Notes: a model not told the origin generated them from the letters alone. A stretch of DNA of 64,000 nucleotides from Aquibium oceanicum (GCF_001889605.1 NZ_CP018171.1:806001-870000), one strand, 5' to 3'; shown: positions 1-9,934, counted from the first letter of the stretch. Translations and numbers: made by a program.

Positions 1-1782
1 CGCGATGGCCGCGTCCATATCGAGCCACTGCGGCGACGGCTGTTTGCCGGCGACAATGACGTTCACGTAGTTGCGGCTGCGCAGGCAGTGATCCGTCACG
101 GAAAGCAGGCTATTGGCGTCGGGCGGCAGATAGACGCGGATGACCTCCGCCTTCTTGCTCATGACGTGGTCGATGAAGCCTGGATCCTGATGACTGAAAC
201 CGTTGTGATCCTGCCGCCACACATGTGACGAAAGGAGGTAATTCAGGGAAGCAATCGGCCGGCGCCATGGAACGTGGCTCGCCACGTCAAGCCATTTGGC
301 ATGCTGATTGAACATCGAGTCGATGATATGGATGAAGGCCTCATAGCATGAGAAAAAGCCATGTCTGCCCGTGAGCAGATACCCTTCGAGCCATCCTTCG
401 CACTGGTGCTCGCTCAAGACCTCCATCACCCGGCCGTCCGGCGCGACGTGGTCGTCGCCAGGAACAATTTCCGCGGTCGAGCAACGGTTCGTCACCTCGA
501 ACACGGCGCCCCAGCGGTTCGAAGCCGTTTCGTCCGGACTGAAAACACGGAACGTCTCGGGGTTCAATTTTACGACGTCGCGGATCAGCTCGCCCTGGAT
601 GCGGGTGGCTTCGGCGATCACGCTGCCCGGTTTCGGTATCGTCACCGCGTAATCGCGGAAATCCGGCAGTGTCAGGTCGGCCAACAGCAGGCCGCCGTTG
701 GCATGCGGATTGGCGCCCATCCGCCGCGCGCCGCGCGGGGCCAGGTCAGCAAGTTCGGGCCGGAGCCTGCCGGACTCGTCGAACAGTTCCCGCGGGCGAT
801 AACTCTCCAGCCACTCCTCCAGAATCTTCACGTGCCCGGGGTGGCTCATGTCGCCCATCGGCACTTGGTGCGAGCGATATGTGCCCTCGGTCCGTTTGCC
901 GTCGACCTCCTTCGGGCCGGTCCAGCCCTTTGGCGAGCGCAGGATGATCATGGGCCAGAGCGGACGCTGCTTGAATCCATTGGCACGGGCGTCCCGTTGG
1001 ATGTCCCGGATGCTTGCGATCACGGTGTCGAGCGTCGCGGCCATGAGTTGATGCATCTCCATCGGGTCATCACCCTCGACGAAGTGTGGCGTATAGCCGT
1101 AGCCGCGAAACAGCGATTCAAGCTCGTCACGGGGAATGCGGGCAAGCACGGTGGGGCCCGCGATCTTGTAGCCGTTCAGGTGAAGGATCGGTAGCACCGC
1201 GCCGTCGTGCACCGGATTGAGAAACTTGTTCGAGTGCCAGCTGGTGGCGAGAGGGGCGGTTTCCGCCTCGCCATCGCCCACGACGCAGGTGACCAGGAGG
1301 TCGGGATTGTCGAAGGCGGCGCCGTAGGCATGCGAGAGGCAATAGCCGAGTTCACCGCCTTCATTGATGGAGCCCGGCGTCTCCGCCGCAACGTGACTCG
1401 GAATGCCGCCGGGAAAGGAAAACTGCGTGAACAGTTTCTTCATCCCTACCTCGTCCTGCGATATCTCCGGGTAGACCTCGCTGTAGGTTCCCTCGAGATA
1501 GGTGTTGGCCACGAGGCCCGGACCGCCATGCCCCGGGCCGGTGACATAGATCACGTCGAGGTCGTGCTTCTTGATGACGCGATTCAGATGCACGTAGATG
1601 AAATTCAGCCCCGGGGTGGTGCCCCAATGACCGAGCAGTCGCGGCTTCACGTGCTCGATCTTCAAGGGTCTCCTGAGCAACGGGTTGTCGAACAGATAGA
1701 TCTGGCCAACCGAGAGATAGTTGGCCGCTCGCCAGTAGGCGTCCATCTTCTGGATGAGGTCAGTCGATAGCGGCTTGTTCAT
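1..1782 (-). CDS. xfp: Phosphoketolase (D-xylulose-5-phosphate/fructose-6-phosphate), 3' part outside window
   Basis: Cytosolic thiamine-diphosphate enzyme that splits xylulose-5-P or fructose-6-P with phosphate into acetyl phosphate and an aldose phosphate. The 594 codons present start [17 protein letters not shown] and run off the window, so about a quarter of the usual roughly 800 residues is missing. Visible family motifs are GHWGTTPG (51-58), TGPGHGGP (81-88, TPP site) and [19 protein letters not shown] (from 169). The last in-frame codons before the edge read [19 protein letters not shown], which fits the family. The start has a GGAGGA ribosome site a few bases upstream. It lies 4 bp downstream of acetate kinase on the same strand, so the pair should convert acetyl phosphate to acetate and ATP. 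Family assignment is firm; substrate preference cannot be read from the sequence. Confidence 0.95.
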   Translation of the reverse strand, partial: MNKPLSTDLIQKMDAYWRAANYLSVGQIYLFDNPLLRRPLKIEHVKPRLLGHWGTTPGLNFIYVHLNRVIKKHDLDVIYVTGPGHGGPGLVANTYLEGTYSEVYPEISQDEVGMKKLFTQFSFPGGIPSHVAAETPGSINEGGELGYCLSHAYGAAFDNPDLLVTCVVGDGEAETAPLATSWHSNKFLNPVHDGAVLPILHLNGYKIAGPTVLARIPRDELESLFRGYGYTPHFVEGDDPMEMHQLMAATLDTVIASIRDIQRDARANGFKQRPLWPMIILRSPKGWTGPKEVDGKRTEGTYRSHQVPMGDMSHPGHVKILEEWLESYRPRELFDESGRLRPELADLAPRGARRMGANPHANGGLLLADLTLPDFRDYAVTIPKPGSVIAEATRIQGELIRDVVKLNPETFRVFSPDETASNRWGAVFEVTNRCSTAEIVPGDDHVAPDGRVMEVLSEHQCEGWLEGYLLTGRHGFFSCYEAFIHIIDSMFNQHAKWLDVASHVPWRRPIASLNYLLSSHVWRQDHNGFSHQDPGFIDHVMSKKAEVIRVYLPPDANSLLSVTDHCLRSRNYVNVIVAGKQPSPQWLDMDAAIA

Positions 1783-1786
1783 GGGC

Positions 1787-3010
1787 TTACTCCTCCAGAT
1801 GGGCGTGCTGGCCGGTTTCGGCGCGGGCAAGCATTCCGAAAACCGCTTTTGCAATGATTACATCTTCGTCGGTACGAATGACGCGCACCTGGACGTGCCC
1901 CTGATCGGCCGAGATGACTGTCTCGCCGGCAGCGTTCCGGTTCTCGTCCAGTTGGACGTCGAGAAAGCCGAGACCCTCGCAGATGCGCGCACGGATCGCG
2001 GGGGCGTTCTCGCCGATGCCACCCGAGAAGACGAGCGTGTCCAGTCCGCCAAGCGCGGCGGCAAATGCACCGATCCACTTCCTCACCTGGTAGCAAAACA
2101 ACTCAACTGCTTCGGCAGCCCGAACATCGTCCGCCTCGCGACCCAACAAATCCCGCAGGTCGGAGCTCGTTTCCGATACGCCCAGCAACCCCGATTCCTG
2201 ATTCACCATCTGGTGAAACTGCTTGGCGGTCATTTGCTCGGTTTGCGCAAGGTACCAGCCCAGCCCGGGATCCAGATCGCCGGAGCGGGTGCTCATCGGC
2301 AGGCCCGCCGCGGGCGTAAAGCCCATGCTGGTATCAACGCTCTTCCCGTTGCGGACCGCCGCGAGGCTCGACCCATTTCCGAGATGACACAGGATCACCC
2401 GCCCTTTCGCAGCCTCAGCGCTGGCCAAGCGCGCGAGCTCTTCCATGAGGAACTCGTAGGACAGGCCATGAAAGCCGTAGCGCTCGACCCCATTGGCCGC
2501 AAAACGCCGGGGAATTGCCAGAGTCTTGGCGACCCGAGGCATGTCCCGATGAAATGCCGTATCGAAACATGCCACCTGTGGCAGACCCGGCATCCGCTCG
2601 TCGACCAATTCAATCATATTGATCTCGGAAGGCAGATGCTCCGGCGCATAGGCGCTGATGCGGCGCAGTTCCCGAAGAACTTCCTGCGTGATCCAATGCG
2701 GTTCACGATACCTGGCGCCACCGTTTACGACGCGGTGGCCTACTGCCGCGATCGACGAAAGACCGATCTGCTCGGCAAGCCAGTCGAGCAGGAAATCTGC
2801 CGCCAAACGATGATCGAGCTCACCGATGCCGCGATCACCTTGCTGTTTCCGGGTGGGGTCATCGAAAGTGAAATAGGTTCCCTGCAGGCCGATGCGGTCG
2901 ATCTTGCCGCGCAGGTCCTTCCGGGATTGGTTGCCGTCCATCCTGTGCAATGCGAACTTGATGCTTGAAGATCCCCCGTTGATCGTCAGGATGCACGCGC
3001 CAGATGACAT
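1787..3010 (-). CDS. ackA: Acetate kinase
   Basis: Converts acetyl phosphate and ADP to acetate and ATP in the cytosol. The 407-residue protein begins [19 protein letters not shown]. It carries the ASKHA-fold motif NGGSSSIK near the N-terminus, the [10 protein letters not shown] block, the [10 protein letters not shown] phosphate-binding block and SGGIGENA near the C-terminus. An in-frame extension to 3109 is open, but it is Arg/Ala rich, has no family similarity and overlaps the upstream permease gene, so the start at 3010 is preferred. It is followed after 4 bp by phosphoketolase, which supplies its substrate, making this a two-gene acetogenic, ATP-yielding unit. No phosphotransacetylase is present in the window. 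Confidence 0.95.
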   Translation of the reverse strand: MSSGACILTINGGSSSIKFALHRMDGNQSRKDLRGKIDRIGLQGTYFTFDDPTRKQQGDRGIGELDHRLAADFLLDWLAEQIGLSSIAAVGHRVVNGGARYREPHWITQEVLRELRRISAYAPEHLPSEINMIELVDERMPGLPQVACFDTAFHRDMPRVAKTLAIPRRFAANGVERYGFHGLSYEFLMEELARLASAEAAKGRVILCHLGNGSSLAAVRNGKSVDTSMGFTPAAGLPMSTRSGDLDPGLGWYLAQTEQMTAKQFHQMVNQESGLLGVSETSSDLRDLLGREADDVRAAEAVELFCYQVRKWIGAFAAALGGLDTLVFSGGIGENAPAIRARICEGLGFLDVQLDENRNAAGETVISADQGHVQVRVIRTDEDVIIAKAVFGMLARAETGQHAHLEE

Positions 3011-3074
3011 CAATCGAACCCCTCTTGCGCATGCAGCCGTGTGTAGGTCGTCCGCGCCGCTGAATGCACCGAAG

Positions 3075-4433
3075 TCATGACCCACCGGCCTTGTGCTCCG
3101 CGTGGCCATCGCCAGGCGTTGCGGTCCATTGACCGAGGTAGATCCGCAGGAAGCCGAACACCGCGCCGATCGCGATCGCGGCGTAGAGGACGATGGCGGG
3201 ATCGCTTTGCAGCTTCATCGCAGTGAAGGCCGCGAGCACCGCCGCGTCGGAGCCAATCGCAGCCAGCAGCACAGCGCCCGCGGCGCCGATCTCTTGCCGC
3301 CGGTACCGGAACACGCCCCAATGGATGGTCATGTCCATGATCAGGTAGAAAAATGCGCCCAGCGACGCGATGCGGCCCAGATCGAAGAAGACCGCCAGCG
3401 CCGAAGCGATGACGACGGTGTAGATCAGCGTGTGGCGCTGGATCTGGCCCGACATGCCGAAATGGCTGTGCGGGATCAGCTTCATGTCGGTGAGCATCGC
3501 CAGCATCCGCGACACCGCGAAGACGCTGGCCAGCAGGCCCGAAGCGGTGGCCACCGCCGCGAGAAACACGGTTAGGAGGAAGCCCGCCCGGCCAAGGGCG
3601 GGCTCGGCGGCCTCGGCCAGGGAATAGTCGCGCGCGGCGATGATCCGGTCGATGGTGAGGCTCGATCCGACGCCGAAGGCCACGAGCAGATAGACGACGA
3701 CGCAGAGCGCGATCGAGATCATGATGGCCCGGCCGACGTTGCGGTTCGGTTCGGTGATCTCGGCGCCGCTGTTGGTGATTGTGGTGAAGCCCTTGAAGGC
3801 GAGTATGGCCAGCGCCACCGAAGCGACGAAGCCGGTCGCGGTGAAGTCCCGGCCTGTCTCGGAGGCGGCGGCGAAGGAAAATCCGCTCGCCCACAACGCC
3901 GCGATCCCGAAGAGCGCGATGCCGCCGATCTTGAGCGTCGCCATGACCAGCGAGAACAGCCCGACCGACCGGTTGCCGGCAATGTTGACGAGGAACGCGA
4001 ACAGGATCACCGTGACTGCGAGGATCGGCACGAGCGGCCCGCCCGTTACCCCGAATGGCCGCAGCACGTAGGTCGCGAAGGTGCGCGCCACCAGGCTTTC
4101 GGCGATGACCATGCTGAGCGCCATCAGTAGCGCCGCGCCGGCGGTGACCGCTCCCCGCCCATAGCACTTCTGCAGGATCATCGCGATTCCGCCCGAGGAG
4201 GGCCAGGCGTTCGACATCTTGATGTAGCTGTAGGCGCTGAGCGCGGTCACGATGGCGCCGACGATGAAGGACAGCGAAAACCAGGGTCCCGCCAATTCGG
4301 CGATCTGACCGGTCAGAGCAAAAATGCCGGCGCCGATCATCACGCCCGTGCCCATCGCGACCGCACCGTGCAAGGTGATGCTGTTTGCCTTGTACTGCCC
4401 TTGCATTCGTGGCTGGCCCGTCGACGGAGTCAT
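3075..4433 (-). CDS. APC-superfamily amino acid permease
   Basis: Inner-membrane secondary transporter of 452 residues with about a dozen hydrophobic segments. The first segment contains the APC signature GTGVMIGAGIFALTG near residues 26-40. It is closest in appearance to the basic APC (YhdG/EamA-unrelated) permeases; the substrate cannot be assigned. The chosen ATG (MTPSTGQPRM) overlaps the stop codon of the copper ATPase gene in an ATGA arrangement, which suggests translational coupling. A second ATG nine codons further in (MQGQYK) is an alternative. It lies between the ATPase and ackA on the same strand, so it may be cotranscribed with either. Its role beside copper export is unclear. Confidence 0.85.
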   Translation of the reverse strand: MTPSTGQPRMQGQYKANSITLHGAVAMGTGVMIGAGIFALTGQIAELAGPWFSLSFIVGAIVTALSAYSYIKMSNAWPSSGGIAMILQKCYGRGAVTAGAALLMALSMVIAESLVARTFATYVLRPFGVTGGPLVPILAVTVILFAFLVNIAGNRSVGLFSLVMATLKIGGIALFGIAALWASGFSFAAASETGRDFTATGFVASVALAILAFKGFTTITNSGAEITEPNRNVGRAIMISIALCVVVYLLVAFGVGSSLTIDRIIAARDYSLAEAAEPALGRAGFLLTVFLAAVATASGLLASVFAVSRMLAMLTDMKLIPHSHFGMSGQIQRHTLIYTVVIASALAVFFDLGRIASLGAFFYLIMDMTIHWGVFRYRRQEIGAAGAVLLAAIGSDAAVLAAFTAMKLQSDPAIVLYAAIAIGAVFGFLRIYLGQWTATPGDGHAEHKAGGS

Positions 4434-6709
4434 AGTTTTGCGCGCTTCAACAGTTGCGCGTTGATGGCCACAACCACCGTGCTCGCGGACATCAGGATCG
4501 CGCCCACTGCGGGTGTCAGCAGTATGCCCCAGGGCGCCAGAACGCCGGCGGCAAGGGGTATGGCGAAGATGTTGTAACCCGCCGCCCACCAGAGATTCTG
4601 GATCATCTTGCGGTACGTGGCGCGGCTCAGGGTGATGATGCGGGGGATATCGCGGGGATCGGACCGCACCAGCACGATATGCCCGGCCTCGACGGCAACA
4701 TCCGCGCCCGCGCCGATCGCGATCCCGATATCGGCAGTGGCCAGGGCCGGGGCGTCGTTCACGCCGTCGCCGATCATCGCGACCTTCTTGCCCTGCGCCT
4801 GAAGCTCGCGGACCTTCGAGGCCTTGTCCTCGGGGAGCACTTCCGCAAACACGGTATCGATGCCCAGCTCCCTCGCGACGGCATCGGCCACGGCCTGCGC
4901 GTCGCCGGTCAGCATGGCAACCTCGATCCCCCGTTCATGCAGCGCCGTAATGGCCTCGCGGCTCTCCTCGCGGATCGCGTCCGCCACGGTGTAGACGGCC
5001 AGGGCCTTGCCTTCGCGGACGAGATAGATGGCAGCCCGTCCACTGTCGGCCGCCGCCTTGGCCGCCTCCAGCAGCGCCTGCGGTACCTGCACATTCTCGG
5101 CCTTGAGCAGAGCCGGGCCACCCATGTGGTATTCGGTGCCGGCGATCGTCGCCGCCACCCCCTTGCCGGTGATTGCGCGGAAGCCTTCAGCGACGGGCAC
5201 GTCTATGCCCTTGTCCTGTGCGGTCTTCACGATGCCCCGGGCGATCGGGTGCTCGGATTCGGCTTCAATGCCGGATGCGATCCGAAGCGCCTCGTCCTCG
5301 GCCAGCCCATCCGCGACGGACATCGCCACGACCCGGAACTCGCCAAGCGTCAACGTGCCGGTCTTGTCGAAGATCACGGTGTCGAGGTTCCTCGCCTCCT
5401 CGAGTCCGCGCCGGTCGCGCACCAGAAGCCCGTTGCGGGCGCCCAGCGTCGTCGAGATGGCCACCACCAGCGGCACGGCCAACCCAAGCGCGTGCGGGCA
5501 GGCGATCACCAGCACCGTCACCATCCGCACCACGGAGAAGTCGATCGCTGCGCCGACAGACTGCCACACCACGATGGTGATGGCCGCGGCGGCGATCGCG
5601 ACGAAGGTCAGAAGCCGGGCTGCGCGATCTGCAAGGTGCTGCGCTCTGGACTTGGACTTCTGCGCATCGGCCACCAGCCGCATGATGCCGGAGAGCTTGG
5701 TCTTCTCTCCCGTGCCGGTGACCTCAACGCGCAGGGATCCCTCGCCGTTGATCGTGGCGGCGATCACCTCGTCGCCTTCCCGCTTTTTCACCGGCCTTGA
5801 CTCGCCGGTGATCATGGCCTCGTTGACGTCGCTCTCTCCCTTTCGCACCACGCCGTCCGCGGGCACGCTCTCGCCTGGACGCACCAGCAGCAGGTCGCCG
5901 TTCTGCAACGCGCTGACCGCAACCTTCTCCTCGCCCCCGTCGGTGATCCGCGTCGCAATGTCCGGAAGGAGCTTCGCCAGTTCCTTCAGTGCCCCCTCGG
6001 CCTGATTGATGGACCGCATCTCGATCCAGTGGCCGAGGAGCATGATCGTGACCAGCGTGGCCAGTTCCCACCAGAGCGCAGCCGCATCGATCAGCCCGAG
6101 CTGAACGACCCAGGAGAACAGGAAGGCGACCGTGATGGCGAGAGAGATGAGGGTCATCATCCCCGGCAGTCGGGACCGAAGCTCTCGCCACGCGCCCTGC
6201 AGGAAAACCAGACCGCCGTAGATGAAGACGACCGTTGAGAGCACGGCGCCGATCCAGTCCGATCCGGGAAACGCCGGGGCCCGGTAGCCGAGAAGTTCCT
6301 GGATGTGGGCCGACCAGATGACCACCGGAACGGTGAGAGCGAATGAGAGCCAGAAGCGGTCCCGGAACATCGCGGGGGAGTGGCCCTCGTGCTTGTCATG
6401 ATTCCCGTGGCCTGAATGGCCAGACGCGGGTTCTGGCCTTTCGGGTGATGCTCCTGCCGTCGCGTGGCCTTCGTGCCCCCTGCCGGTCGAGGCGGCAGAC
6501 GAGGCGTCGGCGCCGGGTCCCGGCCGCTGTGCCAGTGATTTGATGTCGGCGACCTTTACGCGTGTCTCATCGTACTGCACCGTGGCGCTGTGCGCCGTAT
6601 GATCCACAGAGACGCTTTCGACGCCAGGCACCTCGCCGATCCGCCGTCCCACTTCGTCCGGGCTCAACGCTGTCAGCAAGTCGCCGACGTCGATTGCGAC
6701 TGTTTTCAT
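4430..6709 (-). CDS. copB: Copper-translocating P1B-type ATPase, CopB class (CPH)
   Basis: Inner-membrane heavy-metal pump of 759 residues. An N-terminal HMA-like fold (1-66) lacks the CxxC metal motif. It is followed by a His-rich linker (about 79-110, with repeated HGH and HEGH) and the membrane core. Catalytic parts are TGES (301-304), the intramembrane metal motif CPH (404-406), the phosphorylation site DKTGTLT (448-454) and the hinge GDGVNDAP. CPH instead of CPC places it in the CopB-like group linked to Cu(II) or Ag(I) export. The start at 6709 has AAGGAG correctly spaced; the upstream in-frame start is not supported. It leads a minus-strand run with the Met-rich protein upstream and the APC permease overlapping its stop. 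Copper is inferred from class and context. Confidence 0.93.
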   Translation of the reverse strand: MKTVAIDVGDLLTALSPDEVGRRIGEVPGVESVSVDHTAHSATVQYDETRVKVADIKSLAQRPGPGADASSAASTGRGHEGHATAGASPERPEPASGHSGHGNHDKHEGHSPAMFRDRFWLSFALTVPVVIWSAHIQELLGYRAPAFPGSDWIGAVLSTVVFIYGGLVFLQGAWRELRSRLPGMMTLISLAITVAFLFSWVVQLGLIDAAALWWELATLVTIMLLGHWIEMRSINQAEGALKELAKLLPDIATRITDGGEEKVAVSALQNGDLLLVRPGESVPADGVVRKGESDVNEAMITGESRPVKKREGDEVIAATINGEGSLRVEVTGTGEKTKLSGIMRLVADAQKSKSRAQHLADRAARLLTFVAIAAAAITIVVWQSVGAAIDFSVVRMVTVLVIACPHALGLAVPLVVAISTTLGARNGLLVRDRRGLEEARNLDTVIFDKTGTLTLGEFRVVAMSVADGLAEDEALRIASGIEAESEHPIARGIVKTAQDKGIDVPVAEGFRAITGKGVAATIAGTEYHMGGPALLKAENVQVPQALLEAAKAAADSGRAAIYLVREGKALAVYTVADAIREESREAITALHERGIEVAMLTGDAQAVADAVARELGIDTVFAEVLPEDKASKVRELQAQGKKVAMIGDGVNDAPALATADIGIAIGAGADVAVEAGHIVLVRSDPRDIPRIITLSRATYRKMIQNLWWAAGYNIFAIPLAAGVLAPWGILLTPAVGAILMSASTVVVAINAQLLKRAKL

Positions 6710-6758
6710 CGTGTTCTCCTTTGGCAGGCGCCAGTACAAGTGTCAGGTGGCCGCGCGA

Positions 6759-7415
6759 CTATTCGGCTATCTGGCGCACCAGACCGGGATAGCGGTTGAA
6801 GGCGAGCCTCTGAACCAGTGAGCCGTCCACGGTCACAATCTCCGCAGTGATGCTCCCGTCACTCGCGGTGCCGATCTCGCCGAGCCTCAGACGCGGGTTG
6901 TTAAGGTTGGTCAACTGCTGCTCCAGGAGGGCCCGGACTCGGTCCTCCGTCATCTCGTCCGGTGTGCCAAGCGGCGTTCCGAGGAGGATGCTCTGACCAT
7001 TCATCATGCCGGGCATGCCCATTCCTGCCTGACCACCCCGCATCATCTGCATCATCGGGCACATCATCATGCCTGCCATCGGCATCTGACCCGTCATGCC
7101 AGAACCCGCCCCGCCCTCAGGCATTCCCTGGCCGGTCATGCCTCCCATCATGCCGGGCATCCCACCCTGACCCATCATGCGTTGCATCATCTGCATCATT
7201 TCTGGCGTCATCATGCCCATACCGGGCATGCTTCCAGGTGCAGCGGTCGCGGGCGACTCACCTGGTGGCGTCGGGAGCGCTGGTGGAGTGGCCTGCGTTT
7301 CCGCAGGGTGGTGAGCATCATGCTCCTGTGCGTCGGTTTGGGCTGCGACCGAGGTCACGGTCCCAAGAAGAAACAAACCCGCAAACAGGGCCGTCGGAAA
7401 ATTTCGCGTTCTCAT
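6759..7415 (-). CDS. Secreted Met-rich, probably copper-binding protein
   Basis: A 218-residue protein with a clear Sec signal peptide (MRTRNFPTALFAGLFLLG, cleavage near AAQ at about 25). A His-containing stretch (QEHDAHH) comes next, then a strongly Met/Gly-rich block (about 60-140) with MPGM, MMxMM and MxGxM repeats. The C-terminal 80 residues are of ordinary composition. Met-rich clusters bind Cu(I) in periplasmic copper proteins such as CopA, CopC and PcoE-type proteins. This one lies 49 bp upstream of the CopB ATPase gene, which supports a periplasmic copper-binding role by inference. I do not recognise the C-terminal domain. The start at 7415 gives the intact signal peptide; an in-frame extension upstream is not convincing. 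Confidence 0.8.
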   Translation of the reverse strand: MRTRNFPTALFAGLFLLGTVTSVAAQTDAQEHDAHHPAETQATPPALPTPPGESPATAAPGSMPGMGMMTPEMMQMMQRMMGQGGMPGMMGGMTGQGMPEGGAGSGMTGQMPMAGMMMCPMMQMMRGGQAGMGMPGMMNGQSILLGTPLGTPDEMTEDRVRALLEQQLTNLNNPRLRLGEIGTASDGSITAEIVTVDGSLVQRLAFNRYPGLVRQIAE

Positions 7416-7456
7416 GTTTCGTACTCCTGGTTGATGAGGAAGATAAGACGCCACGA

Positions 7457-8113
7457 TCACCCCCTGCTCGAACGGAGCAGACTTGCGGGGCGCGGCAGGA
7501 AAGCCGGAACCGCACTGGCATATCGGCGGTATTTCTCGCCGAATGCGGCGTCCACCTCGCGTTCCTCACTCTTGGCGAGGCGCCAATACATCACGAGCAG
7601 TATCGGCAGCATCAGACCTGTTACCAAGGTTGGCCACTGCAGGAAGAAGCCGATGATAATGAGCGCGAATCCGGCGTACTGCGGGTGCCGGACGTGGGCA
7701 TAGGGTCCCGTGGTTGCGAGTTCTCCGGCGCGCTGCGCCGTGTAGAGCACGTGCCACGCTTTGGCGATCAGGATGAAGCCGCCGCCAATGAAGACGTAGC
7801 TCAGCAGATGGAACGGGCTGAAATGCGGATTCATCGACCAGCCGAACAGGGCTGGCCAAAGGTGGCCTGCATCGTGCGAGAGCGGATCGAAAGCCGGAAC
7901 GGTGCTGCCGACCCAGCCTGCCAGCAGGTAGAGTGTCAGCGGGAAACCGTACATCTCGGCGAACAGGGCAACGATGAAGGCCGAAAAGGCCCCGAGCGAG
8001 CGCCAGTCGCGCGTCGTGTTCGGCTTGAAGAAGCTGAATGCGAACAGGATGAAGATGCCCGCGTTCAAGGCGGCCAGAAACCACAGGCCATAGGCGGGAA
8101 CATCACCGTTCAT
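7457..8113 (-). CDS. Isoprenylcysteine carboxyl methyltransferase (ICMT)-like membrane protein
   Basis: A 218-residue multi-pass membrane protein with about five hydrophobic helices. The C-terminal part has the ICMT/phospholipid methyltransferase signature TTGPYAHVRHPQYAGF followed by a hydrophobic helix and the EEREVDAAFGEKYRRYA tail, which together form the SAM-binding fold. Bacterial relatives are common in copper and metal clusters, but their substrate is mostly unknown. The start ATG lies inside the end of the DUF2933 gene (11-bp overlap), showing tight coupling. A longer in-frame form to 8245 would run antisense-like through that gene and is rejected. Confidence 0.85.
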   Translation of the reverse strand: MNGDVPAYGLWFLAALNAGIFILFAFSFFKPNTTRDWRSLGAFSAFIVALFAEMYGFPLTLYLLAGWVGSTVPAFDPLSHDAGHLWPALFGWSMNPHFSPFHLLSYVFIGGGFILIAKAWHVLYTAQRAGELATTGPYAHVRHPQYAGFALIIIGFFLQWPTLVTGLMLPILLVMYWRLAKSEEREVDAAFGEKYRRYASAVPAFLPRPASLLRSSRG

Positions 8114-8351
8114 CGCTGCCACCGCCGTGGCCACCGTGGCCTCGATGCATGAAGAAATGCATGCCGCCGCAGACCAGCAGGAACAGAAGCGGCCAGGCTC
8201 CCAGAAGGTGAACCCTGTGCTCGAAAACAAGAAAGGCGCCGGCAACGGCGAGAAACACGCAGACCGCGAGACCGGCCGGAGTTTTCAGAAACGGCTGGCG
8301 CCGATCTTCGTCTGCCTTTGGCTCGGCGGATGAGTGATCGTGATGGGTCAT
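8103..8351 (-). CDS. DUF2933-type small membrane protein
   Basis: An 82-residue protein beginning MTHHDHSSAEPKADEDRRQP. It has a His-rich N-terminus, two closely spaced hydrophobic helices (about 28-42 and 50-65) and a His/Gly-rich tail (FFMHRGHGGHGGGSDER). The layout matches the DUF2933 family, which is often found in copper resistance clusters; its molecular role is unknown. The start overlaps the upstream gene stop by ATGA and the end overlaps the ICMT-like gene by 11 bp, so the three genes form a coupled unit. The His-rich ends suggest metal binding, by inference only. Confidence 0.8.
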   Translation of the reverse strand: MTHHDHSSAEPKADEDRRQPFLKTPAGLAVCVFLAVAGAFLVFEHRVHLLGAWPLLFLLVCGGMHFFMHRGHGGHGGGSDER

Positions 8352-8896
8352 GACCCTGCGCCCTCGTAACGGGGGCACTTTGAAAACAGCAGCGAAGAAG
8401 CCGCGCCGATCATGCCTGCGGCGGCAGTCGATGCCAGAAACTGGCGATATGATGGATGGTTCATGACGAAACTCTCTCGGGAACGTTGCAGGGCCGGACC
8501 GGCGGGACCGGTCGGAGCAGCCCGACACGCCGGGAGAGGCGCGCGGCCGGGATGAACTTCGTCGGTAAGGCGTGCTACAACTTCAACGACCATCGCCATG
8601 CTCGTGCCTCCCGCCGAGACCGGCGGGACGAAATAGGAACAGACGCTGCCAGTGCAACAGGTTGGACCGTGGGCTTCTTGGGCATCGCCACAATCCGGTT
8701 CCGCAGTCACGGCCTGATCAATGGACGCAACATCAAGCGAAAGCGATGTTGCCGACGCGGCATGGTCGCCCATCGAAACATGGGCAAGACCTGGCGTTGA
8801 AAAGGCAAGTACCAGCAGCAGCGCCAGCCAATGCTTCAGGCCCCGTGTCAAACGATACGGATCCTTTCTGCACTGCCAAGTAATTGCCTGCGACAT
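8348..8896 (-). CDS. Small secreted Cys-containing protein with a leader-like C-terminal extension
   Basis: A 182-residue frame opening MSQAITWQCRKDPY, preceded by GAGGC. A hydrophobic export signal (about 22-38, ending in GLAHV) is followed by a region with Cys residues (PDCGD, TCCTGSVC) resembling short hypothetical proteins of copper clusters. The last 38 residues (from 8464, starting MNHPSYRQFLASTAAAG) look like a second start with a Tat-like or lipoprotein-like leader (RQFLASTAAAGMIGAASSLL) that then ends. No stop separates the two parts, so this could be one fused protein, or a small protein plus a truncated remnant of an exported enzyme such as a multicopper oxidase. Function unknown. 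Confidence 0.5.
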   Translation of the reverse strand: MSQAITWQCRKDPYRLTRGLKHWLALLLVLAFSTPGLAHVSMGDHAASATSLSLDVASIDQAVTAEPDCGDAQEAHGPTCCTGSVCSYFVPPVSAGGTSMAMVVEVVARLTDEVHPGRAPLPACRAAPTGPAGPALQRSRESFVMNHPSYRQFLASTAAAGMIGAASSLLFSKCPRYEGAGS

Positions 8897-9055
8897 GGTA
8901 TTTCTTGCCTCGTCCACCGGACTTTCTGCGACCCTCCATGTAGGATGGCGTCGCAACGTCCGCTCTGATCTGGATCAATTTGGCAATGATAGCAAGGATT
9001 ACTCTCGAATGAAACTGCAAGCTCCATTCATCGGGCGAAACTTGGCGCATGAGCA

Positions 9056-9934
9056 ATGACGATCGGCGCCGCCCTCCGCCTTCTGGTGGTCATGGTGCTT
9101 TGGGCCGCATGCTTTCCCCTCATCACCATTGGCCTGGACCTTGCGCCGCATCTTGCCTTTGCGGCCCTGCGCGCTGCGTTGGCAGGCGTTTGCCTGATTG
9201 CACTCGGAGCCCTCTGCCATCGTCCGGTGCCTGTCGGCGCGCGGCCCTGGTTTCTGATCGTCGTGGTCGGGCTGGGGGCGACAAGCATGGGTTTCTTCGG
9301 CATGTTCCATGCGGCCGAGTTCGTTTCGCCGGGACTCGCGACCGTCATCGCGAACGTGCAGCCGATCGTCGCCGCGGTTCTCGCGTATGTTTTCCTGGAG
9401 GAACGTCTCAAGGCGACTGGAAGGACCGGGCTGGCGGTCGGCTTGGCCGGCATCGCTGTTATCGCTTGGCCGGGCATCGCTTCAGCCCACGTCCAGGGCT
9501 ACTCCCTCGGAATCGCCTACGTCGTACTTGCCGCGACTGGTGTTTCCGTGGGCAATGTCGCCATCAAGCGCCTCACCGGCCAGGTTGATCCGATTATGGC
9601 GATGGGCTTTCAGTTGCTCATCGGCGCGGTACCCTTGGCCCTCCTGTCTATGTTGACGGAGGATATCTCGATGCTGACGTGGTCGACCGAATTCGCCCTC
9701 GTCCTCGTTTCCCTTGCGGTCCTCGGATCATCGCTCGCGTTCTGGCTCTGGTTCGTGGCGCTGGAGGGAGTCGAGCTCAATCGGGCGAATGCCTTTACCT
9801 TTCTGGTGCCAATCTTCGGGCTCATTATCGGCGCGGCCTTTTTCGGTGAGCGGCTGGAGGCAGTCCAGATTTTCGGTGTCGTCCTGGTGCTGAGCGGCAT
9901 CTTCCTGGTGCAGCGGAGCGCCGCTTCATCCTGA
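9056..9934 (+). CDS. EamA/DMT-family transporter
   Basis: A 292-residue inner-membrane protein with about ten hydrophobic helices arranged as two EamA repeats (roughly 5-140 and 150-285). Each repeat ends in the usual FLEERL or FFGERLE motif. Such proteins export amino acids, metabolites or other small solutes; the substrate here is unknown. It stands alone on the plus strand, divergent from the copper cluster. The 98 bp before it and the 185 bp after it contain no further gene. A start seven bases upstream in another frame is a shadow. Confidence 0.88.
   Translation: MTIGAALRLLVVMVLWAACFPLITIGLDLAPHLAFAALRAALAGVCLIALGALCHRPVPVGARPWFLIVVVGLGATSMGFFGMFHAAEFVSPGLATVIANVQPIVAAVLAYVFLEERLKATGRTGLAVGLAGIAVIAWPGIASAHVQGYSLGIAYVVLAATGVSVGNVAIKRLTGQVDPIMAMGFQLLIGAVPLALLSMLTEDISMLTWSTEFALVLVSLAVLGSSLAFWLWFVALEGVELNRANAFTFLVPIFGLIIGAAFFGERLEAVQIFGVVLVLSGIFLVQRSAASS

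Noticed and set aside
1754-2968. Plus-strand open frame of 404 codons opposite acetate kinase
   Set aside because: Mirror of the acetate kinase gene; no recognisable fold or ribosome site.
6811-6824. TGAACCAGTGAGCC, similar to the left arm of the shared operator
   Set aside because: Lies inside the Met-rich gene and lacks the TTCA right arm.
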